Below the pieces are notes generated by a model that ran no database searches, was not told the DNA's origin, and worked only from the letters and a program-made list of their open reading frames with translations. From Oscillospiraceae bacterium (GTDB taxonomy: Bacteria > Bacillota > Clostridia > Oscillospirales > Acutalibacteraceae): a stretch of 46,270 bases of DNA. A program made the translations under genes and the position numbers. Shown here one piece after another: positions 7,500 through 15,328 of this stretch (within the stretch, counting starts at the first letter, position 1; each line of letters starts with the position of its first letter). The stretch lies in contig SVQF01000005.1 of assembly GCA_015065445.1 (NCBI GenBank), forward strand, positions 1 through 46,270. Direction: 5' to 3'.

Positions 7500-8171
7500 T
7501 TATTTCAGCCTTGCCTCAAGCCTGTAAATCGGGAATCCCTGAGACGAAAACTTTTCCTCATATTCAGTTACTATGTTGCCCTCAAAGTCGCTGTTGTGAA
7601 GGTCGAGCGATATGTTCGACAGTTCAAATCCGCACTTTGAAAACGACTCGATTGAAAACTCAAAAAAGTGCATATTGTCGGTTTTCTGATAAATCGGTGC
7701 GTTGTCTTTAAGCAGCGGCTTGTATATGTTCAAAAATCTCTCGCTTGTCAGCCTGTGCGAAGCATAACTCTTTTTCGGATACGGACACGAAAAGTTGAGG
7801 TAAATCAGTTCAACAGACTTTTCGGGTATGTACGACGGCAGATACTCCGCCGCACAGTCAAGGAATCTGATGTTTTTCAGCCCCTTTTCCTTCGCCGTTT
7901 CGCAGCCGACAACAATAACGTCACGCACCTTTTCAACGCAAAGCACGTTTATGTCGGGCTCACGCTCGGCAAGAGTGGTAGCAAAAGTGCCTTTGCCCCC
8001 GCCGATTTCAAGATGAACGGGGTTGGAGTTGCCAAAAAGTTCTTTTAAATCGAGCAGATGGTTTTCGTTTTTTGCGTCTGCAAAATTAAGGCTCTCATTT
8101 CTGAGCGTAATCAGGTAATCACCCACAGCCTCAAGCCTTGATTCCAGATTTTTCTTATGTCTCGGTCTCAT
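7500..8171 (-). CDS. trmB: tRNA (guanine-N7)-methyltransferase
   Basis: The 223-residue protein methylates G46 of tRNAs using SAM. The SAM-binding motif LEIGGGKG is at 54-61, and the C-terminal TEYEEKF segment is characteristic of TrmB. The normally conserved NFSDPWPK motif reads NFSCPYPKK here (126-134), so a conserved acidic residue is replaced by C129 and the tryptophan by Y131, and the following basic pair is HR. The frame is full length with a normal start, so it is unlikely to be a pseudogene, but activity or tRNA preference may differ. It has its own promoter and ends against a shared terminator. Confidence 0.92.
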   Translation of the reverse strand: MRPRHKKNLESRLEAVGDYLITLRNESLNFADAKNENHLLDLKELFGNSNPVHLEIGGGKGTFATTLAEREPDINVLCVEKVRDVIVVGCETAKEKGLKNIRFLDCAAEYLPSYIPEKSVELIYLNFSCPYPKKSYASHRLTSERFLNIYKPLLKDNAPIYQKTDNMHFFEFSIESFSKCGFELSNISLDLHNSDFEGNIVTEYEEKFSSQGFPIYRLEARLK

Positions 8172-8187
8172 TTATATCACCCAAGGC

Positions 8188-8216
8188 ATTATAATATATT
8201 TTGCTTTTCATTTCAA
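8188..8216 (-). promoter_or_regulatory. Promoter of trmB
   Basis: Minus-strand TTGAAA (8216-8211), 17-base spacer, TATAAT (8193-8188), giving a very short leader of about 10 bases. Confidence 0.75.
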
Positions 8217-8237
8217 TAGAAAAATATATCATAAAAA

Positions 8238-8261
8238 CCGCATCGCTTTTTGGCGATGCGG
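8238..8261 (-). terminator. Rho-independent terminator of the nfeD-SPFH operon
   Basis: GC-rich 9-bp stem (CCGCATCGC / GCGATGCGG) followed on the minus strand by a T-run, just after the SPFH gene. Confidence 0.88.
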
Positions 8262-8282
8262 CTTGTACTTGAGCCTTTAAAA

Positions 8283-9206
8283 CTATTTCGCAGCTTCAAC
8301 AATACCTTCTGCAAGACCTGCGAGCGACTGAATTTCGGACGGGATAATAATTTTTGTTGCCTGACCGTCAGCAGCTTTAGCGAATGCCTCCATTGCTTTG
8401 AGTTTGAGAACAGCATCGTTTGCGTTAGCCTCGTTGAGCATTTTGATTGCTTCAGCCGACGCCTGCTGTACCTTTGCGATAGCCTCTGCCTCACCTTCAG
8501 CCTCACGGATTTTAGCTTCTTTAACAGCCTCTGCACGAAGAATTGCGGACTGCTTTTCAGCCTCTGCCTCAAGGATTTTTGACTCCTTGTGACCCTCTGC
8601 AACAAGGATTCTCGACTGCTTTTCACCCTCTGCACGAAGGATAGCCTCACGGCGTTCACGCTCTGCCTTCATCTGCTTTTCCATAGCGTCCTGAATTTCA
8701 CGTGGCGGAATGATGTTCTTGAGTTCAACTCTGTTAACCTTGATGCCCCACGGGTCTGTTGCCTCGTCAAGAATAACTCTGATTTTGGCGTTTATTGTGT
8801 CACGTGAGGTGAGCGTTGAGTCGAGTTCGAGTTCACCGATGATGTTACGCAGGGTTGTTGCCGAAAGATTTTCAATAGCCGAAATCGGGCTTTCAACGCC
8901 GTAGCAGTAGAGCTTGGGGTCTGTAATCTGGAAGAATACAACCGTGTCTATCTGCATTGTTACGTTATCTTTTGTAATAACGGGCTGCGGCTTGAAGTCA
9001 ACAACCTGTTCTTTGAGCGATACGGTTTTTGCAACTCTTTCGATAAACGGGATTTTTACGTGAAGTCCTGTTTCCCAGGTGGTTGAATACGCACCGAGTC
9101 TTTCAATTACAAACGCTTTTGACTGCGGTACAACTCTGATGTTTGCAAATACAAGTGCAATTAATGCAACAATAATTAACGTTATTAGTATTGTGAATGG
9201 ATTCAT
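8283..9206 (-). CDS. SPFH/Band 7 membrane scaffold protein (QmcA/paraslipin-like)
   Basis: The 307-residue protein has one N-terminal TM segment (about 5-22), a Band 7 domain starting with VVPQSKAFVIERLG, and a long Ala/Glu/Lys-rich coiled coil (about 185-265) with repeated EAEKQSAILRAEA-like units, followed by IIIPSEIQSL. This is the QmcA/paraslipin type, which forms oligomeric membrane scaffolds linked to microdomains and membrane protease control. It lies directly downstream of an NfeD-like gene, its near-universal partner, with 26 bases between them and an AAAGGAG site. Confidence 0.93.
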   Translation of the reverse strand: MNPFTILITLIIVALIALVFANIRVVPQSKAFVIERLGAYSTTWETGLHVKIPFIERVAKTVSLKEQVVDFKPQPVITKDNVTMQIDTVVFFQITDPKLYCYGVESPISAIENLSATTLRNIIGELELDSTLTSRDTINAKIRVILDEATDPWGIKVNRVELKNIIPPREIQDAMEKQMKAERERREAILRAEGEKQSRILVAEGHKESKILEAEAEKQSAILRAEAVKEAKIREAEGEAEAIAKVQQASAEAIKMLNEANANDAVLKLKAMEAFAKAADGQATKIIIPSEIQSLAGLAEGIVEAAK

Positions 9207-9232
9207 AATATATCTCCTTTAATTCAAAATTT

Positions 9233-9664
9233 TTATTTTACAATTAATTTAACGCCGTCTATTTTTTCAATTGTTACAACGCTGTCCTTCGGTATGCACT
9301 CACCCGTCAGGGAACGTGCCGTCCAGATTTTACCGTCCGCCTTTACCTGCCCCGACGGTGCAAGATTGTCAATGTCTTCGGTAACAACGCCCTGCATACC
9401 AATGCAGCGGTCGGCGTTTGTTTTTTCTACCTTTGTTTCAAGTTTCTTTTTTACGAGCGGTCGTGTTATTACAAGTGCCAATGCACTTACTGCGATGAAT
9501 ACAATAACCTGCACCGTTACAGACGCACCGCAAAACTTTGCGATTAGTCCCGCAACCGAGCCGATAACAAACCATATCGACACAAGCTGAACGGTTATTG
9601 CTTCAAGCACACCAAACGCAATTATCAGTGCCGCCCAGACAATAAACATATTTACATCCGGCAT
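9233..9664 (-). CDS. NfeD-like membrane protein
   Basis: I take the ATG at 9664 (143 residues) because AAAGG then lies 9 bases upstream; an ATG at 9673 would touch its own ribosome site. Three or four TM segments (about 5-80) are followed by a C-terminal OB-fold domain (IGMQGVVTEDIDNLAPSGQVKADGKIW), the standard NfeD1b-type layout. NfeD proteins bind SPFH partners, and here the partner is the next gene in the operon. The NfeD1a-type serine protease domain is absent, as is normal for the short form. Confidence 0.9.
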   Translation of the reverse strand: MPDVNMFIVWAALIIAFGVLEAITVQLVSIWFVIGSVAGLIAKFCGASVTVQVIVFIAVSALALVITRPLVKKKLETKVEKTNADRCIGMQGVVTEDIDNLAPSGQVKADGKIWTARSLTGECIPKDSVVTIEKIDGVKLIVK

Positions 9665-9770
9665 ACTTTTCATCCTTTCATATTATTCATACGGAACCTT
9701 ATAATATGTATTAATATTATTACATATTTATTGTTCTGCCAACAATATTTTATTTCCATATGTTGAGCTA

Positions 9771-9799
9771 ATTATACCATATTCCGCAAAATTTTTCAA
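9771..9799 (-). promoter_or_regulatory. Promoter of nfeD-SPFH with a structured leader
   Basis: Minus-strand TTGAAA (9799-9794), 17-base spacer, TATAAT (9776-9771). The roughly 90-base leader contains a small perfect hairpin (TATTGTT / AACAATA, 9729-9747); no known riboswitch is apparent. Confidence 0.75.
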
Positions 9800-9840
9800 T
9801 ATCTTGTGTTTCGATTTTTCGAGATTTACAAATTGTTAAT

Positions 9841-9880
9841 AAAAAAACACAAGGAGTTGTACTTGACAAATCCCTGTGTT
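9841..9880 (-). terminator. Rho-independent terminator downstream of the Rhs gene group
   Basis: On the minus strand AACACAGGG pairs with CCTTGTGTT (one mismatch, inner TTGT/ACAA pairing) and is followed directly by a T-run. It ends transcription from the gene at 9981-10472. Confidence 0.65.
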
Positions 9881-9955
9881 ATTCCTGTGGTATATAAAAC
9901 CGGTGTCAACGGTACACAACGGTCCGTCCCCTGTGTTACCTGTGTTTCGGATAAC
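9880..9955. repeat. Possible degenerate REP-like intergenic element
   Basis: The stretch contains short phrases such as CCTGTGT repeated three times and GGTCCGTCCCCTGTGT with GGTGTCAACGG. These resemble the gggacgg/ttgacac-type dispersed hairpin elements common in Clostridia. The present copy is not a clean palindrome. Only a genome-wide copy search could confirm it. No gene is supported in 9674-9980 apart from the promoter, hairpin and terminator listed. Confidence 0.3.
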
Positions 9956-9980
9956 GCCGTCTTTGGTGTTTTGCTACTTG

Positions 9981-10472
9981 TTAATATCCATCGTCAACAC
10001 GACAACCGGAGAATTCAAAGTCTACAGACTTTAACCGGTTTTTTATTTCATTTTCATTTAATTGCTCTTTTACATAAATATATAAATCGTCGTATTCAAC
10101 TTCGTCTTTATGCATAGGAGCTGTCGGTTCATAATCTAAGCAGCCGTCAAAAAAGTAAATATCATCATCTTTGTAATCATTAACGTTAATACATGCCACC
10201 GAAAAATCTGCAAGACATTTTATTTTGCAGTTAAGTTTTACAAGTTTGTACCCCTTGGGTGTATCGTCAAAACTAAATTCAAGGCAGTTGTATTTTTCAA
10301 AATCCTTTTCAGTAGCAAAGCCTGAATAATTAACTTCAACTTCCAAAAGGCCGTTTTTTGTTGAGGCTAAATTATGGTTTTTGCTACCTGTTAACACAAT
10401 CAAAACGATTGATAAAACTAAGACTAAAATTAGAATAATTGCTAAAAATACGGTAAAAAATGGTTTTTTCAT
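9981..10472 (-). CDS. Single-TM hypothetical protein downstream of Rhs
   Basis: The 163-residue protein has an N-terminal membrane segment (about 6-28, rich in I, L and V) and an acidic, Asp/Tyr-rich extracytoplasmic part with YKDDDIYFFDGC and a C-terminal CRVDDGY. It is not a lipoprotein, since no lipobox Cys is present. I recognise no family. A GAGG site precedes the ATG, and a separate promoter (10515-10543) lies upstream, so it can be made independently of the Rhs gene. AT-rich composition like the Rhs tip suggests it arrived with that cargo. Position and topology make an accessory or immunity role possible, but this is inference. Confidence 0.75.
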   Translation of the reverse strand: MKKPFFTVFLAIILILVLVLSIVLIVLTGSKNHNLASTKNGLLEVEVNYSGFATEKDFEKYNCLEFSFDDTPKGYKLVKLNCKIKCLADFSVACINVNDYKDDDIYFFDGCLDYEPTAPMHKDEVEYDDLYIYVKEQLNENEIKNRLKSVDFEFSGCRVDDGY

Positions 10473-10514
10473 TTATATATCCTCAAACATTAAACGGGTT
10501 ATGCTTACAACTCA

Positions 10515-10543
10515 ATTATAAAATTTTAACAGCAAGGAATCAA
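10515..10543 (-). promoter_or_regulatory. Promoter of the distal Rhs-linked gene
   Basis: Minus-strand TTGATT (10543-10538), 17-base spacer, TATAAT (10520-10515), in the gap between the two small membrane-protein genes. Confidence 0.65.
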
Positions 10544-10557
10544 CCCTGTAATTAAAA

Positions 10558-11037
10558 CTATGTTTTGAATATTTTATTATAATCTTCAATCGAAACAGTA
10601 GTGATTAAATAATTGTGATTGTCGAGAAAATATGCTGTGCTTTTGTTTTTACAAAAATCTTTTAAGATTATTTTTACACTCTCAGAACTCCCGTCTTTGT
10701 ATGGTACAAAAACTGTTTTTTTATATCTTCCCTTTACAATAATACGCTCACCGCTTTTTTCACTTACAAGGTAAATTTCTTCGTGGTCGCTTGTTACTTC
10801 AGCCTTTTCAAAAATACTGTTTATTAACGAAAATTGCTCATCTCCGTCTTTGTATTTTATACTTTGTTCATCTTCGTTAACAATTGTATATGAAGTAATA
10901 CTATTTGTGTTTATTCTGCCGTAGTTTTCCGTAAAAAAAGCAGAATCATCTGTAGGCTTTATAATCACGAGGCTTGTTATAACAACAACGAGAATTATAG
11001 CGAAATACGGTAGTGCTTTTTTTATTTTGCACCTCAT
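10558..11037 (-). CDS. Single-TM hypothetical protein, candidate Rhs immunity or accessory factor
   Basis: I choose the ATG at 11037, which overlaps the Rhs stop codon (ATGA) and so is translationally coupled; an upstream in-frame ATG at 11055 has no ribosome site. The 159-residue product starts MRCKIKKALPYFA with a TM helix (about 8-27) and an extracytoplasmic domain of mixed charge without cysteine pairs or known motifs. Tight coupling directly after the toxin-like Rhs tip, a membrane anchor and similar AT-rich composition fit an immunity protein that faces the same compartment as the tip. No homology supports this, so it remains a hypothesis. Confidence 0.75.
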   Translation of the reverse strand: MRCKIKKALPYFAIILVVVITSLVIIKPTDDSAFFTENYGRINTNSITSYTIVNEDEQSIKYKDGDEQFSLINSIFEKAEVTSDHEEIYLVSEKSGERIIVKGRYKKTVFVPYKDGSSESVKIILKDFCKNKSTAYFLDNHNYLITTVSIEDYNKIFKT

Positions 11038-14000
11038 TTGAAATCTTTTTCCCATAAATTATAAATATCTACTCTTTCTAATTTATAATAAGCTTTAAAA
11101 TACATCCAATATGTGCAGTAATCTTGAGAGAGATAATACTTAGTCTCAACTCTTGCATAATAACCTTTACTTGATAATGTGTAAGAGACTCCAACCATTA
11201 AAGCATATACAGGAGAATAATATGTTTTTTGAGATAATTTGTAAGCAACACTTTTTTTGATTTCGCCCATACCTCCTCTACAACTGAACAAAAAAACTGA
11301 ACCACTAATTGATTTTTGCTCTAATCTTTTTTCCAATTGAGAAATATTAATACTTTCACCTTGAAAATATAGAGCCCCCATAGTTCCATGTAGATATAGA
11401 TAAATTGAATCAATGTTATTCATGTTGTTCCAAACTTTAACAAATTCATCCACAGTCTTAACATATTTAGCAATTACTTTTTTACTGAAATAGTTATAAT
11501 AATAAGAATTCCTTCCTTGTTTAACAAGCGATTTATTACCATTATAAATAATAGTATATATATATTTATTACGCTTGCTTGTGTTACGATTGAAGCCATT
11601 ATTATCGACATAATTCACTGCATCGTTACAGCAGTAAGCAAAAATGTTAAGACCGATTGGTTCTTCTTTGCTTTGCTGTGCATATTCAGGCAAGTCCGCA
11701 TTGATAAATCTGCAGATGCTTGGGTCGTAGTAGCGTGATTGCAGGTAGTAGTAACCCGTTTCGCTGTCGTAGTAGTAACCACGGTAGCGTAGGGGGTTTG
11801 CATTGAAGGCTGCAACCTCGGCAGTGGTAGCGTTTTCGGCTGTGTACGAGTCCGTAGGGTTGCCCCATTCGTCGTAGTCATACTGACCAATTGCAGTGCC
11901 GTCGCTGTTTGCTAAACCGAACACGTTACCCTGCACGTCTACCATATACAGATACTGCGTGCCGTTATACGTAAAGCCGAGCGGGTGACCTTCTGTATCG
12001 TACTGGAAGGTCAGTGTGTTCGTACCGTCTGACTGTGCCAGTATTACGCCGTTTTTGGTATTGTATTGCGTAGTGGTGCCGTTTACGGTCTTACTCGTTC
12101 TTATGCCGTTTTCGTCATAAGTGTAGCTGTATGTGTTGCTGCCTTTTGTTACCTGTGCAAGGCTTCTGCCTGCCGACCAGGTAAAGCTGCGGTTACCGTA
12201 GGTAAGCACGTTGCCCACATTGTCGTATGTGAGTGCGGTATTGTCAACCGAGGTGAGCTTATCCGTCCAGCCGCTGTTTGCATAAGTAAAGTTTTTTGTG
12301 CTGAGCGGAGTTGCATTTTCAAGACTTCCTGTAGTATAGTTATACGTCTTTTTTGACGTAATATTACCACGGCTGTCGTAAGAATATGCGTATGTAGTGT
12401 CGCCGTATAATCTGTAGTCTTCTCTTACAAGCTGACCTTTTGCGTCGTAGTGGTTAAAGTATTCAATACCGCTGTAACCTTTGCCGGTTATTCTGTCCTT
12501 GCTATCGTACTCATACTGATAATTTACGGTAAGCGGCTGACCGTTATCAAGGCACTGATGATTTTTTTGCCTGATTAAATTGCCGTCGTTGTCGTAAATA
12601 TACTGGTTTGACAGTGCAGTATCGTTGTTGTACTTTATTGCGTCGGCGGTCATCTGGTAGTCGCTGTTTTCGGTATAACTGTACTCAAGCGTAGCGTTGC
12701 CCCTTGTGTATGTTATGCTGTTGCCAACAAGTGCAGATGTTGTTGTAACACCAAAATCGCTTTGCGTTACATCGGTGCGGGCTTCAACTTCGTTTTCTTC
12801 GTCAGCCTCGGTTACCTGCTCGCTGTACGAATGAACAAGAGTATTGTTAGAAGTCTTGTATACTTCAACAGTCTCGCCGTCATACTCATAACGCAAGCCC
12901 GTTTCTGTGTTCACCTTTTCTGTAAGTTCGCCGTCTGTGTTGTATGTGTACGTTACAAACGGCGTACTGCTGCTGTTGTGATACTGATACTTGAGGTTGC
13001 CGTCTGTGTCGTACTCATAACGCTCGGTCTGTCCGTTGGCATACTCTGTTGAAGTTAAGTTGTAGTCTTCGTCATAGTTGTACGATACCGTATTGGTACC
13101 GCTGATATATACTTTTGTTGTTAAACCTTTAACGTTATAGCAGAATTTGTAAATGTCAAATTCTTCAGTTTTCTTTTCGCCGGTTTCAAAATAGGTATAA
13201 ACAGTCTGTACGCCAAGGCGATTTGTTTCGCTTGTCAGGTTGCCTGTGGTGTTGTCATACACATATGTATGACCTGCAGTTGAGTCAGAATAAGTGTTTG
13301 CACTCGGCAAGCCGTCAAGCGAACTGTCGTAATCTTCAGGACCGATTTCCTGCACTACTCTGCCTTGATTATCATACAGCGTTCTGGTACATTCGCCGCC
13401 TTCGTCTGCAAGCAAGGTTCTTCCTGCTGCGTCATAGGTGTATGAAGAATTATCATTGCCTGTTTGTGAAGTCAGCAGATTGCCTAAGCTGTCGTAAGTA
13501 TAATTAGTTACAGTTGTAGTTGTGTTTCCGTTTTCAACGGTTGTTACAGTTTCCTGAGTAACATTACCGACTGAGTCGTACACATAAGCATTTGAGTCGC
13601 CCGTACTGTAAGTCTCCGTCAGTACTCTGCCACTACTATCATAATTATACACTATTGTATCAAAGCAAGTCAATGATGAATTATATTCATTTGGAATTTC
13701 GCCCTCATAATCTTCTTTGAGTGTTGCGGACACGAGCACATTATTGTTGCTGTCATAGGTGTAGTAGCTGTTACTGTCTCCGTACTGTTCGTGAATAACG
13801 TTACCGTTGTTGTCATAAGTATAGGTTACGTCGTAGTCCTCCTCGCCGCCACGAACGGTCATTGAAATCAACTTTCCTGTACCGTCATACGAGTAAGAGG
13901 TCGTTTCGTTTTCTACCGTTTCGGTCAGCACTTGGAATTTGCTGTCGTAAGTGTATGTTGTGGTCGTGCCGTACTCGTCTGTGTAAGAAACGGGAAGAAA

Positions 14001-15164
14001 GGCGTCGTTATATACAGTACAGGTGGTTTCGCCTGATGATGTGAGAGTGGTATACTTCTTTTCGCTGTCCGTATATGTATACTGTACCCACGAGCCGTTA
14101 TCGTTTGTGACTTTCTTTAATCTGCCGTCGGTGTAATACTCTATTGTTTTGTCATTGCTTTTTATAAGCGTATAGTCGTTTGCCGTGCTGACATATTGGT
14201 ATTTCCCAAGCGTTACCCCTGCCTGGTCCTTGACTTGAATATATCTTCCCCATTTGGTTGTGTACTCAATATCGTTGTTATTCGGGTCAGTAATGGTTTT
14301 AACGCTGTAATAGTTTACGTCTGGGTCGTCGGTTGCTTCTACAGCTTCATAGCCAGACACAGCAAAAGTTCTTGTACCGTCACTAATTGAGGCTTCTTCA
14401 ATATTCGTTGTTCTTGTGAGATTAAGAACATTTCCGTTGCTGTCTTCAATTCCGCTGAGATAAGCAACACTGTTTAACCTGATTGCAAAATGATACTTAT
14501 ACTCGCCGTTTTCAAATATATACTCATTGTTTGATTTAGTGAGTGAGTTTCCTGTGAGCTGGTCAACATATGTATTTGTGCCTGTTCTGATTAGAGGATA
14601 CTCTGTGCCGTCAGGCAGATAAACCTTGAGGTAGCTACCAATCGTAGCAACCTTTGAGTGAACAGACTCAAACCAGTTTTTATCGGCACTGTTATATATT
14701 CTGGTATAGCCAAAGTTTATTCCGTTGTATGAAAAATCAAAATCCGTTGTACGTTCAGTATATACGCCGATTGCATGGTCGGTAGTGGTAAAATCGTCAT
14801 ATGTTATTTCGCCGTCATTTCCTATACGTGCATACACTCGTGTTGTCTGATATGCAGGGATTGAAAACGGCGATGTATAATCGGTCCAATCACCGTTTTC
14901 ACCTATTTTGTACTGCAGTGTAGTTGTATCGCTGTAATTTAATCTGTAAAGCCCAACTAATTCACCGTATCTGTAAAACAGCGGTTTTGGTGCCACGGAT
15001 GCCTGTGCAATAATCAAATTACGCAGATTTACATAGTCTGACAGGAACAGGCTACCAAATGTCATTGTTACAAATGTACCAAAAGCAATAATCACTGATA
15101 GCATCAAACTGACTATTTTTTTATATGGTTGGTACCTTAAATTGTTTTTTTTCTTCTGCATCAT
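11034..15164 (-). CDS. Secreted Rhs/YD-repeat protein with variable C-terminal tip
   Basis: The 1376-residue protein has an N-terminal hydrophobic segment (about 18-46) for export, an Ig- or jelly-roll-like region to about 230, and many YD repeats (patterns such as YDxxGNLxxxxY, DSxGN, YTYDSxGR). It then has the Rhs-associated core (SETGYYYLQSRYYDPSICRFINAD...GLNIFAYCCNDAVNYVDNNG, split across about 1125-1190). YD repeats form a shell that encloses a C-terminal effector in polymorphic toxins. The last 186 residues (from 1191) differ sharply in composition and carry a possible protease domain. AAAGGAG precedes the ATG at 15164. A TM-containing gene overlaps its stop codon. Confidence 0.92.
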   Translation of the reverse strand: MMQKKKNNLRYQPYKKIVSLMLSVIIAFGTFVTMTFGSLFLSDYVNLRNLIIAQASVAPKPLFYRYGELVGLYRLNYSDTTTLQYKIGENGDWTDYTSPFSIPAYQTTRVYARIGNDGEITYDDFTTTDHAIGVYTERTTDFDFSYNGINFGYTRIYNSADKNWFESVHSKVATIGSYLKVYLPDGTEYPLIRTGTNTYVDQLTGNSLTKSNNEYIFENGEYKYHFAIRLNSVAYLSGIEDSNGNVLNLTRTTNIEEASISDGTRTFAVSGYEAVEATDDPDVNYYSVKTITDPNNNDIEYTTKWGRYIQVKDQAGVTLGKYQYVSTANDYTLIKSNDKTIEYYTDGRLKKVTNDNGSWVQYTYTDSEKKYTTLTSSGETTCTVYNDAFLPVSYTDEYGTTTTYTYDSKFQVLTETVENETTSYSYDGTGKLISMTVRGGEEDYDVTYTYDNNGNVIHEQYGDSNSYYTYDSNNNVLVSATLKEDYEGEIPNEYNSSLTCFDTIVYNYDSSGRVLTETYSTGDSNAYVYDSVGNVTQETVTTVENGNTTTTVTNYTYDSLGNLLTSQTGNDNSSYTYDAAGRTLLADEGGECTRTLYDNQGRVVQEIGPEDYDSSLDGLPSANTYSDSTAGHTYVYDNTTGNLTSETNRLGVQTVYTYFETGEKKTEEFDIYKFCYNVKGLTTKVYISGTNTVSYNYDEDYNLTSTEYANGQTERYEYDTDGNLKYQYHNSSSTPFVTYTYNTDGELTEKVNTETGLRYEYDGETVEVYKTSNNTLVHSYSEQVTEADEENEVEARTDVTQSDFGVTTTSALVGNSITYTRGNATLEYSYTENSDYQMTADAIKYNNDTALSNQYIYDNDGNLIRQKNHQCLDNGQPLTVNYQYEYDSKDRITGKGYSGIEYFNHYDAKGQLVREDYRLYGDTTYAYSYDSRGNITSKKTYNYTTGSLENATPLSTKNFTYANSGWTDKLTSVDNTALTYDNVGNVLTYGNRSFTWSAGRSLAQVTKGSNTYSYTYDENGIRTSKTVNGTTTQYNTKNGVILAQSDGTNTLTFQYDTEGHPLGFTYNGTQYLYMVDVQGNVFGLANSDGTAIGQYDYDEWGNPTDSYTAENATTAEVAAFNANPLRYRGYYYDSETGYYYLQSRYYDPSICRFINADLPEYAQQSKEEPIGLNIFAYCCNDAVNYVDNNGFNRNTSKRNKYIYTIIYNGNKSLVKQGRNSYYYNYFSKKVIAKYVKTVDEFVKVWNNMNNIDSIYLYLHGTMGALYFQGESINISQLEKRLEQKSISGSVFLFSCRGGMGEIKKSVAYKLSQKTYYSPVYALMVGVSYTLSSKGYYARVETKYYLSQDYCTYWMYFKAYYKLERVDIYNLWEKDFK
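11037..11594 (-). other. Rhs C-terminal tip: caspase/CHAT-like His-Cys domain (putative)
   Basis: Residues 1191-1376 follow the end of the Rhs core. H1259 in IYLYLHGTMG and C1295 in VFLFSCRGG each follow a predicted hydrophobic beta strand, 36 residues apart, with a helix-forming segment (ISQLEKRLEQ) between. This is the strand-HG / helix / strand-SC arrangement of caspase-fold (clan CD, CHAT, DUF4347-like) domains. The DNA here is clearly more AT-rich than the Rhs core, as expected for an exchanged toxin module. The fold is inferred from pattern only. Confidence 0.45.
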
Positions 15165-15287
15165 TTAATCTCCTTTCGCAGTTATGGGGGTTTATTTTTT
15201 TTCACCTTCAAACTATCAATTTAACAGTGAATAATCAACCGTTTGTGCAAAATTGGTATGATTTTGATACAAAAAATGCAAAAAAAC

Positions 15288-15314
15288 GGCTCACGGAATG
15301 TTTTTCCGTGAGCC
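15288..15314 (-). terminator. Rho-independent terminator of thrS
   Basis: 11-bp stem GGCTCACGGAA / TTCCGTGAGCC with a 5-base loop, followed on the minus strand by a run of seven Ts. The remaining 120 bases up to the Rhs start show no convincing promoter. Confidence 0.9.
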
Positions 15315-15328
15315 TGTTTTGAAATGAG

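Noticed and set aside
9806-10117. Plus-strand frame of 103 codons near the Rhs cargo
   Set aside because: It spans a minus-strand terminator and the end of a better-supported minus-strand gene; no ribosome site at its start.
11034-15164. CRISPR or tandem DNA repeat array in the Rhs gene
   Set aside because: Repetition is at the protein level (YD repeats) and diverged in DNA; no fixed repeat-spacer spacing.
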